The position numbers and the translations under genes were made by a program. Source: Actinobacillus sp. (lineage in GTDB: Bacteria > Pseudomonadota > Gammaproteobacteria > Enterobacterales > Pasteurellaceae). Taken from it: 63,439 nucleotides of DNA. Positions 26,138 through 35,566 of the stretch are shown here, piece by piece; the first letter of the stretch is position 1, and every line of letters starts with the position of its first letter. Under the pieces are notes generated by a model, which did not search any database, was not told the DNA's origin, and was given only the letters and a program-made list of their open reading frames with translations. The stretch lies in contig JAHHQZ010000007.1 in assembly GCA_020026075.1 (NCBI GenBank), forward strand, positions 1-63,439. Reading direction: 5' to 3'.

Positions 26138-27088
26138 ATGCCAGACATTAAAATCTTCACGGGTAATGCCACGCCTGAGCTTGCTCAAAATATTTCTAAA
26201 CGCTTGTACCTTTCCCTAAGCGATGCCACTGTTGGTCGTTTTAGTGATGGCGAAGTACAGGTGCAAATTAACGAAAATGTGCGTGGTTGTGATGTCTTTA
26301 TTATTCAATCCACTTGTGCACCAACCAACGATAACTTAATGGAGTTGGTAGTGATGATCGATGCATTGCGCCGTGCCTCCGCAGGACGAATTACTGCGGT
26401 TATTCCATACTTTGGTTATGCTCGTCAAGATCGCCGTGTGCGTAGTGCACGTGTGCCAATTACTGCCAAAGTTGTGGCAGATTTCCTTTCCACTGTCGGT
26501 GTTGACCGTGTGTTGACCTGTGACTTGCACGCAGAACAAATTCAAGGTTTCTTCGATGTGCCTGTGGATAACGTGTTCGGTTCCCCAGTGCTTGTGCACG
26601 ATATTTTGAAAAAAACCGACCTAGAAAATCCAATCGTGGTATCGCCTGACATCGGCGGTGTGGTGCGTGCGCGTGCTATTGCAAAATTGCTTAACGACAC
26701 GGATATGGCGATCATCGACAAACGTCGTCCAAAAGCGAACGAAGCACAAGTAATGCACATTATTGGTGATGTTGCAGGACGTGATTGTATTTTGGTTGAC
26801 GATATGATCGACACTGGCGGCACGCTTTGCAAAGCGGCGGAAGCGCTTAAAGCTCGTGGTGCGAAACGTGTATTTGCTTACGCTACCCACGCCGTGTTCT
26901 CTGGCAAAGCGGTAGAAAATATCGCAAGCCCAGCGCTCGATGAAATCGTGGTAACCGACACCATTCCACTTAGCCCAGAAATCAAAGCACTCGGCAAAGT
27001 GCGTGTGTTGACCCTTTCTTCAATGCTTGCCGAAGCAATTCGCCGTATCAGCAACGAAGAATCCATCTCTGCGATGTTCAACGCTTAA
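26138..27088 (+). CDS. prs: Ribose-phosphate pyrophosphokinase
   Basis: The enzyme makes PRPP from ribose 5-phosphate and ATP for nucleotide, histidine, tryptophan and NAD synthesis. The start MPDIKIFTGNATPELAQNIS matches E. coli Prs (315 residues); the protein has 316. Key motifs are RFSDGEVQVQI, DLHAEQIQGFF and the PRPP loop LVDDMIDTGGTL. A GTG 30 bases upstream is rejected; AGAGGT is the ribosome-binding site. The repeat-type terminator after it is shared with the convergent CBS-domain gene. Confidence 0.97.
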   Translation: MPDIKIFTGNATPELAQNISKRLYLSLSDATVGRFSDGEVQVQINENVRGCDVFIIQSTCAPTNDNLMELVVMIDALRRASAGRITAVIPYFGYARQDRRVRSARVPITAKVVADFLSTVGVDRVLTCDLHAEQIQGFFDVPVDNVFGSPVLVHDILKKTDLENPIVVSPDIGGVVRARAIAKLLNDTDMAIIDKRRPKANEAQVMHIIGDVAGRDCILVDDMIDTGGTLCKAAEALKARGAKRVFAYATHAVFSGKAVENIASPALDEIVVTDTIPLSPEIKALGKVRVLTLSSMLAEAIRRISNEESISAMFNA

Positions 27089-27100
27089 TCGCACAGTATA

Positions 27101-27148
27101 AAAAAACGCAGGCCGGAATTTTTGAAAATATTCCGACCTGCGTTTTTT
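27101..27148. terminator. Bidirectional terminator made of the dispersed repeat
   Basis: AAAAAACGCAGGCCGGAAT pairs with ATTCCGACCTGCGTTTTTT across a short A/T loop. The flanking A and T runs make it a symmetrical Rho-independent terminator between convergent genes, and the centre is a paired copy of the dispersed repeat. Confidence 0.85.
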
Positions 27149-27171
27149 AATGGGTAAAAATCAAAAGAAAA

Positions 27172-28449
27172 CTAACGAGTGGTTTTGTCCGTAATTTTCT
27201 CTACACGGGCCTGTTTCACCATATTATCGCTCACGTCCAGCACGGTGATTTTCAAGCCGTCAATTTTGCACACTTGCCCTTCTTTGGGAATTTCTTCCAA
27301 ATGCTCAATGATCCAGCCGTTGAAGGTACGCACTTCGTCATTCTCCAAATGCCAGTGGAACATTTTATTGAGATCACGCAAATTCGCTGAGCCGTCAATA
27401 ATAATAGAGCCGTCCGATTGGCGTTCCACTTCTTCGTCAATGCTTGGGGCGTTGGATGTAGTAAACTCGCCCACGATTTCTTCTAAAATATCTTCTAGGG
27501 TGACCAAGCCTTTAATGTCGCCGTATTCGTCTACCACAAGGCCAATCCGTTCTTTTTTCATACGGAAATTTAGCAACTGACCGTTAAGCGGCGTGCCTTC
27601 TGGAATGAAGTAGGCCTCGTCTACCGCACGGAGCAAGGTTTCTTTGCTAAATTCGTTTTTATCCATCATTAAACGGTAAGCCTCACGCACACGTAGAACG
27701 CCGATCACTTGCTCGTCGATACTATCTTTGTAAATCACCACACGGCTGTGGGCAGCGTGATTGAGCTGGCGCAAAATGGATTTCCAATCGTCTTCAATGT
27801 CGATACCGCAAATATCGTTGCGTGGCACCATAATGTCGTCAACGGTTTCTTCTTCTAAGTCCAAAATAGACAGCAACATTTCTTGGTGTGCCGTTGGAAT
27901 GTATTGCCCAGATTGGTTCACGATAGAACGCAATTCTTCGGGGCTTAAATTATGGGCTTTGGCTTCGGTTTGGATTCTAAATAATTTCATCAAACCTTTA
28001 ATGATGATGTTCATTAAAAACACCAACGGCGACAATAATTTAGATAACGGAATCATGATGTGGCTGGATAAAAATGCCACTTTTTCTGGATACAGTGCTG
28101 CAATGGTTTTTGGCAGAATTTCAGAGAAAATCAACATTACGAAGGTCAACGTTCCAGTGGCGATGGCTACTCCCATATCGCCATATAAACGCATACCCAA
28201 AATAGTTGCAATAGCGGAGGCTAAGATATTGATTAAGTTGTTACAAATTAAAATTAAGCTGAGTAAAAGATCGGTTTTGCTAAGAAGTTGTTCTGTTTTT
28301 TTCGCCCCTTTATTGCCTTGCTCAGCAAGATAGCGCATTCGGTAACGGTTTACGGAGAGAAACCCTGTTTCAGAGCCAGAGAAATAAGCGGATAACACTA
28401 ATAAGATAATTAGCACGATAAACAACGTACTTATGGGGATATTGTCCAA
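27172..28449 (-). CDS. CNNM/CBS-domain membrane protein (YfjD/CorB family)
   Basis: The protein has an N-terminal signal-anchored DUF21 (CNNM) membrane domain with about four helices (residues 1-180), a pair of CBS domains (about 200-330; IMVPRNDICGIDIED, GLVVDEYGDIKGLVTLEDILEEIVGEF) and a CorC_HlyC domain (about 345-425). Relatives bind Mg-ATP and are implicated in Mg2+/Co2+ efflux or resistance; older names call them haemolysins. The 425 residues match E. coli YfjD. It stands alone, convergent with prs. Confidence 0.88.
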   Translation of the reverse strand: MDNIPISTLFIVLIILLVLSAYFSGSETGFLSVNRYRMRYLAEQGNKGAKKTEQLLSKTDLLLSLILICNNLINILASAIATILGMRLYGDMGVAIATGTLTFVMLIFSEILPKTIAALYPEKVAFLSSHIMIPLSKLLSPLVFLMNIIIKGLMKLFRIQTEAKAHNLSPEELRSIVNQSGQYIPTAHQEMLLSILDLEEETVDDIMVPRNDICGIDIEDDWKSILRQLNHAAHSRVVIYKDSIDEQVIGVLRVREAYRLMMDKNEFSKETLLRAVDEAYFIPEGTPLNGQLLNFRMKKERIGLVVDEYGDIKGLVTLEDILEEIVGEFTTSNAPSIDEEVERQSDGSIIIDGSANLRDLNKMFHWHLENDEVRTFNGWIIEHLEEIPKEGQVCKIDGLKITVLDVSDNMVKQARVEKITDKTTR

Positions 28450-28675
28450 AATAATTTCCTATACTGATTAAACAAAAAACCGAATGCGGCAGGGCAGACG
28501 GTCACCTCGTTAAAAAACGGAGATATATCATATAACAACCCTTTAAAAGGTTTAAAGGATTTTATTGAGGAATCATCACGAGACCGGAATTTTTTGCGTA
28601 AAAATGGCGATAAAACATCACTAAAAATCGCTAATTTAGTCGATAAAACAATTCGTAAGCACAAAGGGTAAACGT
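28450..28675. other. Gene-free stretch upstream of the mraZ promoter
   Basis: This A/T-rich spacer between divergent genes contains one single copy of the dispersed repeat (about 28580-28605, ACCGGAATTTTTTGCG). No convincing gene or RNA was seen. A 77-codon frame crossing it on the minus strand lacks family likeness and a ribosome-binding site. Confidence 0.5.
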
Positions 28676-28704
28676 TTGCAATTTAAACGATGACGTACTA
28701 GAAT
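28676..28704 (+). promoter_or_regulatory. mra promoter of the dcw cluster
   Basis: -35 TTGCAA (28676-28681) and -10 TAGAAT (28699-28704) are separated by exactly 17 bases. Transcription would start near 28711, at the MraZ operator. This is the likely main promoter for mraZ through at least the early dcw genes. Confidence 0.75.
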
Positions 28705-28710
28705 TGCCTC

Positions 28711-28735
28711 GTGTTTAGAAGTGGGAAAATGTGGG
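28711..28735 (+). promoter_or_regulatory. MraZ operator, three boxes at 10-base spacing
   Basis: GTGTT at 28711, GTGGG at 28721 and GTGGG at 28731 lie at exact 10-base spacing. Known MraZ operators in E. coli and Mycoplasma are such direct repeats (GTGGN or TGGGN separated by 5 bases). The first box is degenerate. This predicts autoregulation of the cluster by MraZ. Confidence 0.75.
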
Positions 28736-28810
28736 AATTTCTAGCAAAAAAAGGGGTGATTTTCAGCCTTTTTGCTTAATTTTTATATAGCCAACGAGGG
28801 CCGCTGAACA

Positions 28811-29269
28811 ATGTTTCGTGGGACGACAATTATTCAAATGGATAACAAAGGGCGCTTATTGGTGCCGAGTCGTTACCGTGAAGAAATTATGCAACAAAGT
28901 GCAGGGAAACTCGTTTGTACCCGTGATATTCGTAAACCGTGTTTGTTACTGTATGGCTTAGATGAATGGGTGAAAGTTGAGCAAATTCTGTTAGGGCTTT
29001 CGACCTTTGATCCTGTGCAACGTAGTGTTCAGCGTGTACTGTTGGGCTTTGCTAGCGAATGTGAGCTTGATAAAAACGGTCGCATTCTCATTCCAGTGAG
29101 TTTACGTGGACAAATTCAGCTACAAAAAAGCGTGGCGCTGGTGGGGCAACTGAATAAATTTGAGCTGTGGAACGAAGCTCAGTGGCAAGCCCAAATTACA
29201 GAGGATCTTGCATTGGCGCAAACCCCAGCGTTCCAACACAGTGATGCGTTGGCGGCACTTTCCCTTTAA
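28811..29269 (+). CDS. mraZ: Transcriptional regulator MraZ
   Basis: MraZ is a DNA-binding ring protein with two SpoVT/AbrB-like folds that represses the mra promoter. MFRGTTIIQMDNKGRLLVPSRYREEI and the second repeat CELDKNGRILIPVSLR are the family signature. The 152 residues equal E. coli MraZ. It is the first gene of the dcw cluster, with its operator just upstream, and is separated from rsmH by a paired copy of the dispersed repeat. Confidence 0.96.
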   Translation: MFRGTTIIQMDNKGRLLVPSRYREEIMQQSAGKLVCTRDIRKPCLLLYGLDEWVKVEQILLGLSTFDPVQRSVQRVLLGFASECELDKNGRILIPVSLRGQIQLQKSVALVGQLNKFELWNEAQWQAQITEDLALAQTPAFQHSDALAALSL

Positions 29270-29294
29270 TGACACAATTTTTTCTATTGGAACT

Positions 29295-29335
29295 GGGCTG
29301 GAATATTGCAAAATTTTTTGAAATATTCCTGCCTG
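29295..29335. repeat. Inverted repeat pair between mraZ and rsmH
   Basis: GGGCTGGAATATTGCAAAA faces AAATATTCCTGCCTGG. It is a slightly degenerate paired copy of the dispersed repeat; it may cause partial termination after mraZ. Confidence 0.55.
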
Positions 29336-29369
29336 GTTTTTGTTGTATTCAATAAATTTTGGTGATGTT

Positions 29370-30365
29370 ATGACAACGCAGGTTTCACAAGCCCAACTGC
29401 AAGCGCAGTTTTCTTCCCCTTCTCATTACACCGTTTTACTCCACGAGGCGGTGGAGGGCTTGGCGATTGATCCAAATGGCGTTTACATTGACGGCACCTT
29501 CGGTCGTGGCGGCCACTCGCGTTATATTTTGTCGCAGTTAGGTGAAAATGGTCGCTTGATCGCCGTTGACCGTGATTCGCGCGCCATCGCAGAGGCGCAA
29601 CGTATTCAAGACCCTCGTTTTACCATCGTACATAATAGCTTTTCCCATTTAGTCGACATTTGCACAGAACTTAATTTACTTGGCAAAGTGAATGGTATTT
29701 TGCTGGATTTAGGGGTGTCTTCGCCACAGCTAGATGATGCAAGTCGTGGCTTTTCTTTTATGAAAGACGGCCCTTTGGATATGCGAATGGATACCACGCA
29801 AGGCCTTTCAGCCGCTGAATGGCTGGCGAATGTGGACGTTGACAAGCTCGCTTGGGTGCTGAAAACCTTTGGCGAAGAACGTTTTGCAAAACGCATTGCA
29901 ACGGCTATCGTTCAAGAAAATCAACAGCGCCGTGAGCGTGGCGAGCCTTGCATTGATCGCACCTTGATGCTGGCGGATCTCATTGCTAACAGCGTACCTT
30001 TTAAAGATAAACACAAACACCCTGCGACTCGCAGTTTTCAGGCTATTCGCATTTTCATTAACGGTGAATTAGACGAGCTGGAAAATGTACTGAGCGAGGC
30101 CTTAACCGTACTAGCGCCGACTGGGCGTTTGAGCGTGATTAGCTTTCATTCTTTGGAAGATCGAATGGTAAAACGTTTTATGCGTGAACAAGCCAAAGGG
30201 CGTGAAATTCCCAAAGGATTGCCAGTGCGTGATGCTGATTTTGAGCGTGGTCAAACCCTAAAAGTCATTGGCAAAGCTGTTAAAGCAAGTGTTGCAGAAC
30301 TGGTGGCGAACCCACGTTCACGCAGTGCGGTATTGCGTGTGGCTGAAAAATTAGGCGAGGACTAA
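29370..30365 (+). CDS. rsmH: 16S rRNA (cytosine-1402-N4)-methyltransferase RsmH
   Basis: The enzyme methylates N4 of C1402 in 16S rRNA at the decoding centre. The SAM-binding segment is VYIDGTFGRGGHSRYIL and the family motif is GILLDLGVSSPQLDDASRGFSF. Starting at MTTQVSQAQ, with GGTGA as ribosome-binding site, it has 331 residues (E. coli 313); an ATG 10 codons upstream is less likely. Second gene of the dcw cluster. Confidence 0.96.
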   Translation: MTTQVSQAQLQAQFSSPSHYTVLLHEAVEGLAIDPNGVYIDGTFGRGGHSRYILSQLGENGRLIAVDRDSRAIAEAQRIQDPRFTIVHNSFSHLVDICTELNLLGKVNGILLDLGVSSPQLDDASRGFSFMKDGPLDMRMDTTQGLSAAEWLANVDVDKLAWVLKTFGEERFAKRIATAIVQENQQRRERGEPCIDRTLMLADLIANSVPFKDKHKHPATRSFQAIRIFINGELDELENVLSEALTVLAPTGRLSVISFHSLEDRMVKRFMREQAKGREIPKGLPVRDADFERGQTLKVIGKAVKASVAELVANPRSRSAVLRVAEKLGED

Positions 30366-30368
30366 TTC

Positions 30369-30701
30369 GTGAGCGGTGTGGTTCGTGGTGCCTCTGAAAA
30401 ACGGAATGTTTTGAAAACCGTTTTAGATGGTCGTTTGTTATCGGTGATTTTGAAAGACATTTGGCAAAAAGGAAAATTGCTCACTTTGGCGGTGGTAGTA
30501 CTGCTGGGTAGTGCTTTTTTTGTCATAAAACAAACTCATGACACCCGTGTACTTGGCTTGGAAAAAGCAGAACTTTACCGCAAAGAACAAATTATTGATT
30601 TAAATTTCACTAATTTAAACGCCGAAAATGCACATTTCTCCAAAGAAGAAGAAATCAAACGTCGTGCTATTCAACTGCAGATGCAGCCAATTCAGGAATA
30701 A
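30369..30701 (+). CDS. ftsL: Cell division protein FtsL
   Basis: FtsL is a bitopic divisome protein that with FtsB and FtsQ activates FtsW-FtsI. At 110 residues with a GTG start, it has a basic N-terminus, one transmembrane segment (about residues 36-55) and a periplasmic coiled coil (LEKAELYRKEQIIDLNFTNLNAENA). Sequence conservation in FtsL is low; the call rests on size, layout and position between rsmH and ftsI. Confidence 0.88.
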   Translation: MSGVVRGASEKRNVLKTVLDGRLLSVILKDIWQKGKLLTLAVVVLLGSAFFVIKQTHDTRVLGLEKAELYRKEQIIDLNFTNLNAENAHFSKEEEIKRRAIQLQMQPIQE

Positions 30702-30712
30702 GGTGACGTTTG

Positions 30713-32602
30713 ATGAAATTTCTCAACTCCTTTAAAACCCAATCCACTGACGAACCGCAAACCTTTTTAAGGATAAAGCGTTTTTATTTTATTCTTTTCC
30801 TTATGGTTTTAGGTTTTACCTATTTGTTAGGTGGTTTGTTTTGGCGACAAATTTGGCAGCGAGATACTATTCAAGAAAAAGAAAATGCCTATTTAACACG
30901 CAATTATGCCTTGCTTACGCCACGAGCAAATATTCTTGACCGCAACGGTAAAAACTTAGCCATTAGCGTGCCAGTCTATGACGTAACCCTTGATATTAAG
31001 CTGTTAAAACAGTTGCTGGTGGATCGCAAAATGGATAATAGAGCTTGCCAAAAATACATTGATGAGGCGGTCTATGTAGAAAAAACTGCTTTGCGTGAGC
31101 TGGCCAAACATTTAGGTGTGAATTACGACAACTTAATGGCGCGCATTCGCTCATCACGTGGATTAATTTATTTAGCGAAAGATCAAAGTGACGTAATGCG
31201 TGATTACATTAAAGAATGGAAAGCACGCCCGCTGGTAAAAGGTAAAGGTTCCATATGTGGCTATGTGCGTGGCATTGGCTATGAACAGCATTTTCAGCGT
31301 TATTACCCCGAAGGGGCGAAAATGGCGCACGTTTTGGGCTATTTAAACCACGATGGTAATGGCGTTACAGGCATTGAAAAAAGTATGAACGACATTTTGG
31401 AAGGTAAAGATGGCCAGCGCCAGTACATTCTCGGTCGCCATACGAGCCAATCCGAAATTTTGAAAAATATTCCGACCTTCCGTGCAGAGGACGTTCGCCT
31501 GAGCATTGATGTGAAATTGCAAAACAAAGTGTACGACATTCTTAAACAGGGAATGGACGAAAACCACGCTGCAGCTGCTAGTGCCATTTTGGTGAACACT
31601 CGCACAGGGGAAATTTTATCAATGGTGAGTTTGCCGTCCTTTAATCCGAATAACCGTGCGGAGTTTGACGCACATTCAGAAAAAATGCGTAACCGTGTGA
31701 TCGGCGAAGGGGCGACATCTTATCCACCAGGTTCCACTATTAAACCTTTTACCGTATTAACCGCACTAAGCAAGCATTATGTGAAACCCAACGAAAAAAT
31801 TGATTTGGAAAGTCCGTGCCTGCGTTTTCAAGGTTCTAGCCACTGCGTGCGAGATGTGCGAACGAAATTCGAGCGTTATTTATCATTGGGCGATATTTTG
31901 AAATACTCCAGTAACATTGGTGTGAGCCGTATTGCCTTTCGTATGCCGAGCGACACCTTACCAAAATCTTTTTCTAACATCGGCTTTGGTAAACGTGTGG
32001 GTATTGGCTTGTTGAACGAATCCGCTGGGATGCTGCCGTTGCAGCCATTAAACGGTAAAAACTATTGGGCGAAGTCGGAAATTGCAGGTTTCGCCTATGG
32101 TTATCAATTAAAAGCCACGCCATTACAGTTAGCACAGGCGTATGTAATGCTGGCTAATGACGGTGTAGCACGCCCTCTTTCTATCACCAAAACAGAAAAC
32201 TATGTGCTAGGCAAACGCATTTTCCCCGCCAGTGCCAGTAAAGCGGTACGTGAAATGCTCAAAGGCGTGGCGGATAACAATAAATACATCAATATTCCAG
32301 GCTACACGGTGGGCATAAAAACAGGGACGGCACGTAAAAATTCTCGTGATCCTGATACGCCATACTACGCTTTCACCGCTGGCATTGCACCGTTGTCTAA
32401 CCCACGTTTGGCGCTGGTGGTGATGATCGATAGCCCAGCCTTGCGTGACGAACACGGACGGCGCATTTACTACGGTGGACGAGTAGCAGCGCCGATTTTC
32501 AACGAAATTATGCGTTACGCTTTGCAAGAGCAACACATTGCCCCAGACGATAAAAACACGGCACCGACGGCAAATCGTGGCAATTTCATTCGCACGAATT
32601 AA
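30713..32602 (+). CDS. ftsI: Septal peptidoglycan transpeptidase FtsI (PBP3)
   Basis: FtsI cross-links septal peptidoglycan together with FtsW and is a beta-lactam target. One transmembrane anchor lies near residues 26-45. The transpeptidase domain has the catalytic serine in PPGSTIKPF (S-x-x-K), the SxN motif in YSSNIGVSR and KTGTARKN. The ATG at 30713 is preferred to a TTG 3 bases earlier. At 629 residues it is a little longer than H. influenzae FtsI (610). A repeat copy (31455-31481) encodes LKNIPTF. Confidence 0.96.
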   Translation: MKFLNSFKTQSTDEPQTFLRIKRFYFILFLMVLGFTYLLGGLFWRQIWQRDTIQEKENAYLTRNYALLTPRANILDRNGKNLAISVPVYDVTLDIKLLKQLLVDRKMDNRACQKYIDEAVYVEKTALRELAKHLGVNYDNLMARIRSSRGLIYLAKDQSDVMRDYIKEWKARPLVKGKGSICGYVRGIGYEQHFQRYYPEGAKMAHVLGYLNHDGNGVTGIEKSMNDILEGKDGQRQYILGRHTSQSEILKNIPTFRAEDVRLSIDVKLQNKVYDILKQGMDENHAAAASAILVNTRTGEILSMVSLPSFNPNNRAEFDAHSEKMRNRVIGEGATSYPPGSTIKPFTVLTALSKHYVKPNEKIDLESPCLRFQGSSHCVRDVRTKFERYLSLGDILKYSSNIGVSRIAFRMPSDTLPKSFSNIGFGKRVGIGLLNESAGMLPLQPLNGKNYWAKSEIAGFAYGYQLKATPLQLAQAYVMLANDGVARPLSITKTENYVLGKRIFPASASKAVREMLKGVADNNKYINIPGYTVGIKTGTARKNSRDPDTPYYAFTAGIAPLSNPRLALVVMIDSPALRDEHGRRIYYGGRVAAPIFNEIMRYALQEQHIAPDDKNTAPTANRGNFIRTN

Positions 32603-32610
32603 GGATTTTT

Positions 32611-34122
32611 ATGCAATATTTACGCACTTTGGCGGACATTTTTTTAGAAAATATTCCGACCTTGCCCAAAAATGTAAGGCAGCTTGAAGTTCAAGCAATG
32701 ACCTTAGACAGCCGAGTGGTCACGCCACACAGTTTATTCGTAGCGTTGCGTGGACATTCGCAAGACGGACGGCGTTTTATTCCGCAAGCTTTGCAAAACG
32801 GTGCAACGGCGATTGTTGCGCAGGCGGACAACGCTTGTGATCACGGTAAAATTCAATGGTTTGATAATGTACCGTGCATTTCTTTTTATTTGTTAGATCA
32901 AGCATTAAGCGCACTCGCTGGGCGTTTTTACAATAACCCTTCACACCAGTTGCAACTGGTGGGCGTAACTGGCACCAACGGCAAAACCACGATTTCCCAT
33001 TTGCTCGCCCATTGGGTGCAACTGCTTAACGAAAAAGCAAACCCTAGCGCACGCACGGCAGTGCTTGGCACCACAGGCAATGGCTTGTTGGGGGCGTTGC
33101 AACAGTCGCAAAATACCACAGGCTCCGCCATCGATATTCAAAAAAACTTGGCGGATTTTTTGGCGCAGGAGGCAAATTTTTGTGCGTTGGAAGTGTCATC
33201 GCACGGCTTGGTGCAACACCGTGTGGACGGATTGCATTTTGCGGCGGGCATTTTTTCTAATTTAAGCCGTGATCACTTGGATTACCACGCCACAATGGCG
33301 GAATACGCTGCGGCGAAATGGCGTTTGTTTGGCGATTTGCCTTGCCTGCACGCCATCATCAACGCCGATGATCCTGTGGGGAAACAATGGCTTGAACGTT
33401 TACCACAAGCGGTGGCGGTCAGTTGTGACTCTGCGACAAAAACCGTAGGCCGGAATTTTTGGCTAAATTTAAGCGAAGTCGCTTTCGAGCCGCAGGGCGC
33501 ACGCATTACTTTTACCTCAAGCTGGGGCGATGGCGAGTTACACAGCCGTTTGCTGGGGGCGTTTAATGTGAGCAATTTACTGCTTGCGTTGGCGACCTTG
33601 CTCCGTTTGGGCTATCCATTGGCGGATTTATTGGCTTGCGCCGAGCGTTTGCAAGGGGTTTGTGGGCGAATGGAAGTGCTGGAAAGCCCGAACGCACCAC
33701 GTGCCATTGTGGATTACGCCCACACGCCAGATGCGCTAGAAAAAGCGTTAAGTGCCGCACGGTTACACACCAAAGGGCGTTTATGGGTGGTGTTTGGCTG
33801 CGGTGGTGATCGTGATGCGGGCAAGCGGCCTTTAATGGGCAACGTGGCACGCCGTTTGGCCGATGAAATTATTTTGACCAACGACAACCCACGCAGTGAA
33901 GATCCGAACGCCATTTTAAACGCTATTGCTCAGGGCATTGGTCAGCCTGTTTGCCAAATTCCTGAGCGCCGAATGGCGATTCATCACGCCTTACAGCACG
34001 CCACTGCAGATGATTTAGTGTTAATCGCAGGCAAAGGTCACGAAAATTATCAAATTATTGGCACGCAAACCTTGCCGTTTTCCGATCAAGCGTGCGTGCG
34101 TGAGTTTTCAAAAATAAATTAA
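32611..34122 (+). CDS. murE: UDP-MurNAc-tripeptide synthetase MurE (meso-DAP adding)
   Basis: MurE adds meso-diaminopimelate to UDP-MurNAc-L-Ala-D-Glu. The ATP loop is VTGTNGKTTISHLL. The DNPR motif (LTNDNPRSEDPN) marks diaminopimelate rather than lysine as substrate, as expected for a Gram-negative wall. The length of 503 matches E. coli (495). Two copies of the dispersed repeat lie inside: at 32637-32665 (FLENIPTLPKN) and 33446-33473 (VGRNFWLNL). Confidence 0.96.
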   Translation: MQYLRTLADIFLENIPTLPKNVRQLEVQAMTLDSRVVTPHSLFVALRGHSQDGRRFIPQALQNGATAIVAQADNACDHGKIQWFDNVPCISFYLLDQALSALAGRFYNNPSHQLQLVGVTGTNGKTTISHLLAHWVQLLNEKANPSARTAVLGTTGNGLLGALQQSQNTTGSAIDIQKNLADFLAQEANFCALEVSSHGLVQHRVDGLHFAAGIFSNLSRDHLDYHATMAEYAAAKWRLFGDLPCLHAIINADDPVGKQWLERLPQAVAVSCDSATKTVGRNFWLNLSEVAFEPQGARITFTSSWGDGELHSRLLGAFNVSNLLLALATLLRLGYPLADLLACAERLQGVCGRMEVLESPNAPRAIVDYAHTPDALEKALSAARLHTKGRLWVVFGCGGDRDAGKRPLMGNVARRLADEIILTNDNPRSEDPNAILNAIAQGIGQPVCQIPERRMAIHHALQHATADDLVLIAGKGHENYQIIGTQTLPFSDQACVREFSKIN

Positions 34123-34132
34123 AAGAGACATT

Positions 34133-35566
34133 ATGATACCGATTACAGTTGCCCAAGCGGCAGCAATTTTAAATGCCAGCGTTGAAAATGCCCCAGTGGA
34201 TGTGACGTTAATCACCGCTGTCGGCACGGACTCTCGCCAAGCTTTGGCAAATGGGCTGTTTTTTGCCCTCAGTGGTGAACGTTTTGACGGACACGCTTAC
34301 CTTGCCACATTGCAAGATCAAGGCTATGTGGCGGCAGTGGTGGAGCGTTTCGATGCGAACGTTTCCTTACCGCAAATCGTGGTGGAAAACAGCAAACTTG
34401 CCTTAGGACGCTTAGCGCAGTGGCTGAAAAACCAAGTGCATCCACGCACGCTGGCGATTACTGGTTCTTCTGGCAAAACGACCGTAAAAGAAATGAGTGC
34501 CGCCATTTTGCGAGCCAAAGCGGAACGTTTAGGCAATTTGCCTAATAGCGTTTTAGCCACTCAAGGCAATCTTAATAATGATTTAGGCGTGCCGTTGACT
34601 TTATTGCGTTTAACACCCAGCACCTTTGATGCGGTGGTAGAACTGGGCGCAAATCACGCAGGCGAAATAGCCTACACCACGCAACTGGTGCATCCGAATG
34701 TGGCGATAGTGAACAATGTCGCCAGCGCTCATTTAGCAGGCTTTGGCAGTTTACAAGGCGTAGCCAATGCCAAAGGCGAGATTTTTCAAGGGCTTACCGC
34801 TAACGGCATTGCGGTGGTCAACGCCCAAAGTAACGATTTGGCTCAATGGAAACACACCATTGGCGAGCGTGAAATTTGGCTATTCGGCGATCAAAATTTC
34901 GCTGAAAATTCCAGCGTACAGGGTTATCCGTTTTTCACGGCGAAAAATAAACGCTTTACCGACACAGGCAGCGAATTTGTGCTGTGCTGTCCGCAAGGCG
35001 AAATTGCCATCCGCTTGCCGTTTTTGGGCGAGCATAATATTCAAAACGCCTTAGCCGCCGCCTGTGCAACCGTTGCACTGGGGGCGAATTTGCACGATGT
35101 GCAAGCAGGCTTGAGCGAAAAAATGGCGGTGAAAGGGCGTTTGTTCGCTGAAACCCTTTGTCCGCATTTAACCGTGATTGACGACAGTTACAACGCCAAT
35201 GTGGCATCAATGCAGGCGGCGATTGCCGTGTTAAGCGCACGTGCAGGCACAAGGTTTCTTGTATTGGGCGATATGGCGGAGCTGGGCGAATCTAGCCTTG
35301 CGTGCCACAAGCAAGTGGGCGAAAGCGCACAGAATGCTCAGTTAAACGGCGTGTTCACGTTGGGTGAGCATTCCCAAGTGATCGCCAAGCAGTGCGGTGC
35401 GCAAGGCCGTTATTTTTTAGATAAAAATGCACTTCAACAGGCTTTATGTGCTGCGGTAAAACAAGCCTTATCGCAAGGGGAAGAAGTGAGTGTGTTAGTG
35501 AAAGGTTCACGTTCGATGGGTATGGAAGCCATCGTTGAAAAAATGAAGGAAGTATTTCAATGTTAG
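34133..35566 (+). CDS. murF: UDP-MurNAc-pentapeptide synthetase MurF
   Basis: MurF adds D-Ala-D-Ala to complete the cytoplasmic stem peptide. The ATP loop is ITGSSGKTTVKEMSAAIL, and VVELGANHAGEIAYT and DDSYNANVASMQAAI are family motifs. It has 477 residues. It overlaps mraY by 7 bases, pointing to coupled translation. Confidence 0.95.
   Translation: MIPITVAQAAAILNASVENAPVDVTLITAVGTDSRQALANGLFFALSGERFDGHAYLATLQDQGYVAAVVERFDANVSLPQIVVENSKLALGRLAQWLKNQVHPRTLAITGSSGKTTVKEMSAAILRAKAERLGNLPNSVLATQGNLNNDLGVPLTLLRLTPSTFDAVVELGANHAGEIAYTTQLVHPNVAIVNNVASAHLAGFGSLQGVANAKGEIFQGLTANGIAVVNAQSNDLAQWKHTIGEREIWLFGDQNFAENSSVQGYPFFTAKNKRFTDTGSEFVLCCPQGEIAIRLPFLGEHNIQNALAAACATVALGANLHDVQAGLSEKMAVKGRLFAETLCPHLTVIDDSYNANVASMQAAIAVLSARAGTRFLVLGDMAELGESSLACHKQVGESAQNAQLNGVFTLGEHSQVIAKQCGAQGRYFLDKNALQQALCAAVKQALSQGEEVSVLVKGSRSMGMEAIVEKMKEVFQC

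Noticed and set aside
28431..28664. 77-codon minus-strand frame upstream of the CBS-domain gene
   Set aside because: It has no recognisable domain and no ribosome-binding site, and it overlaps the start of the CBS-domain gene.
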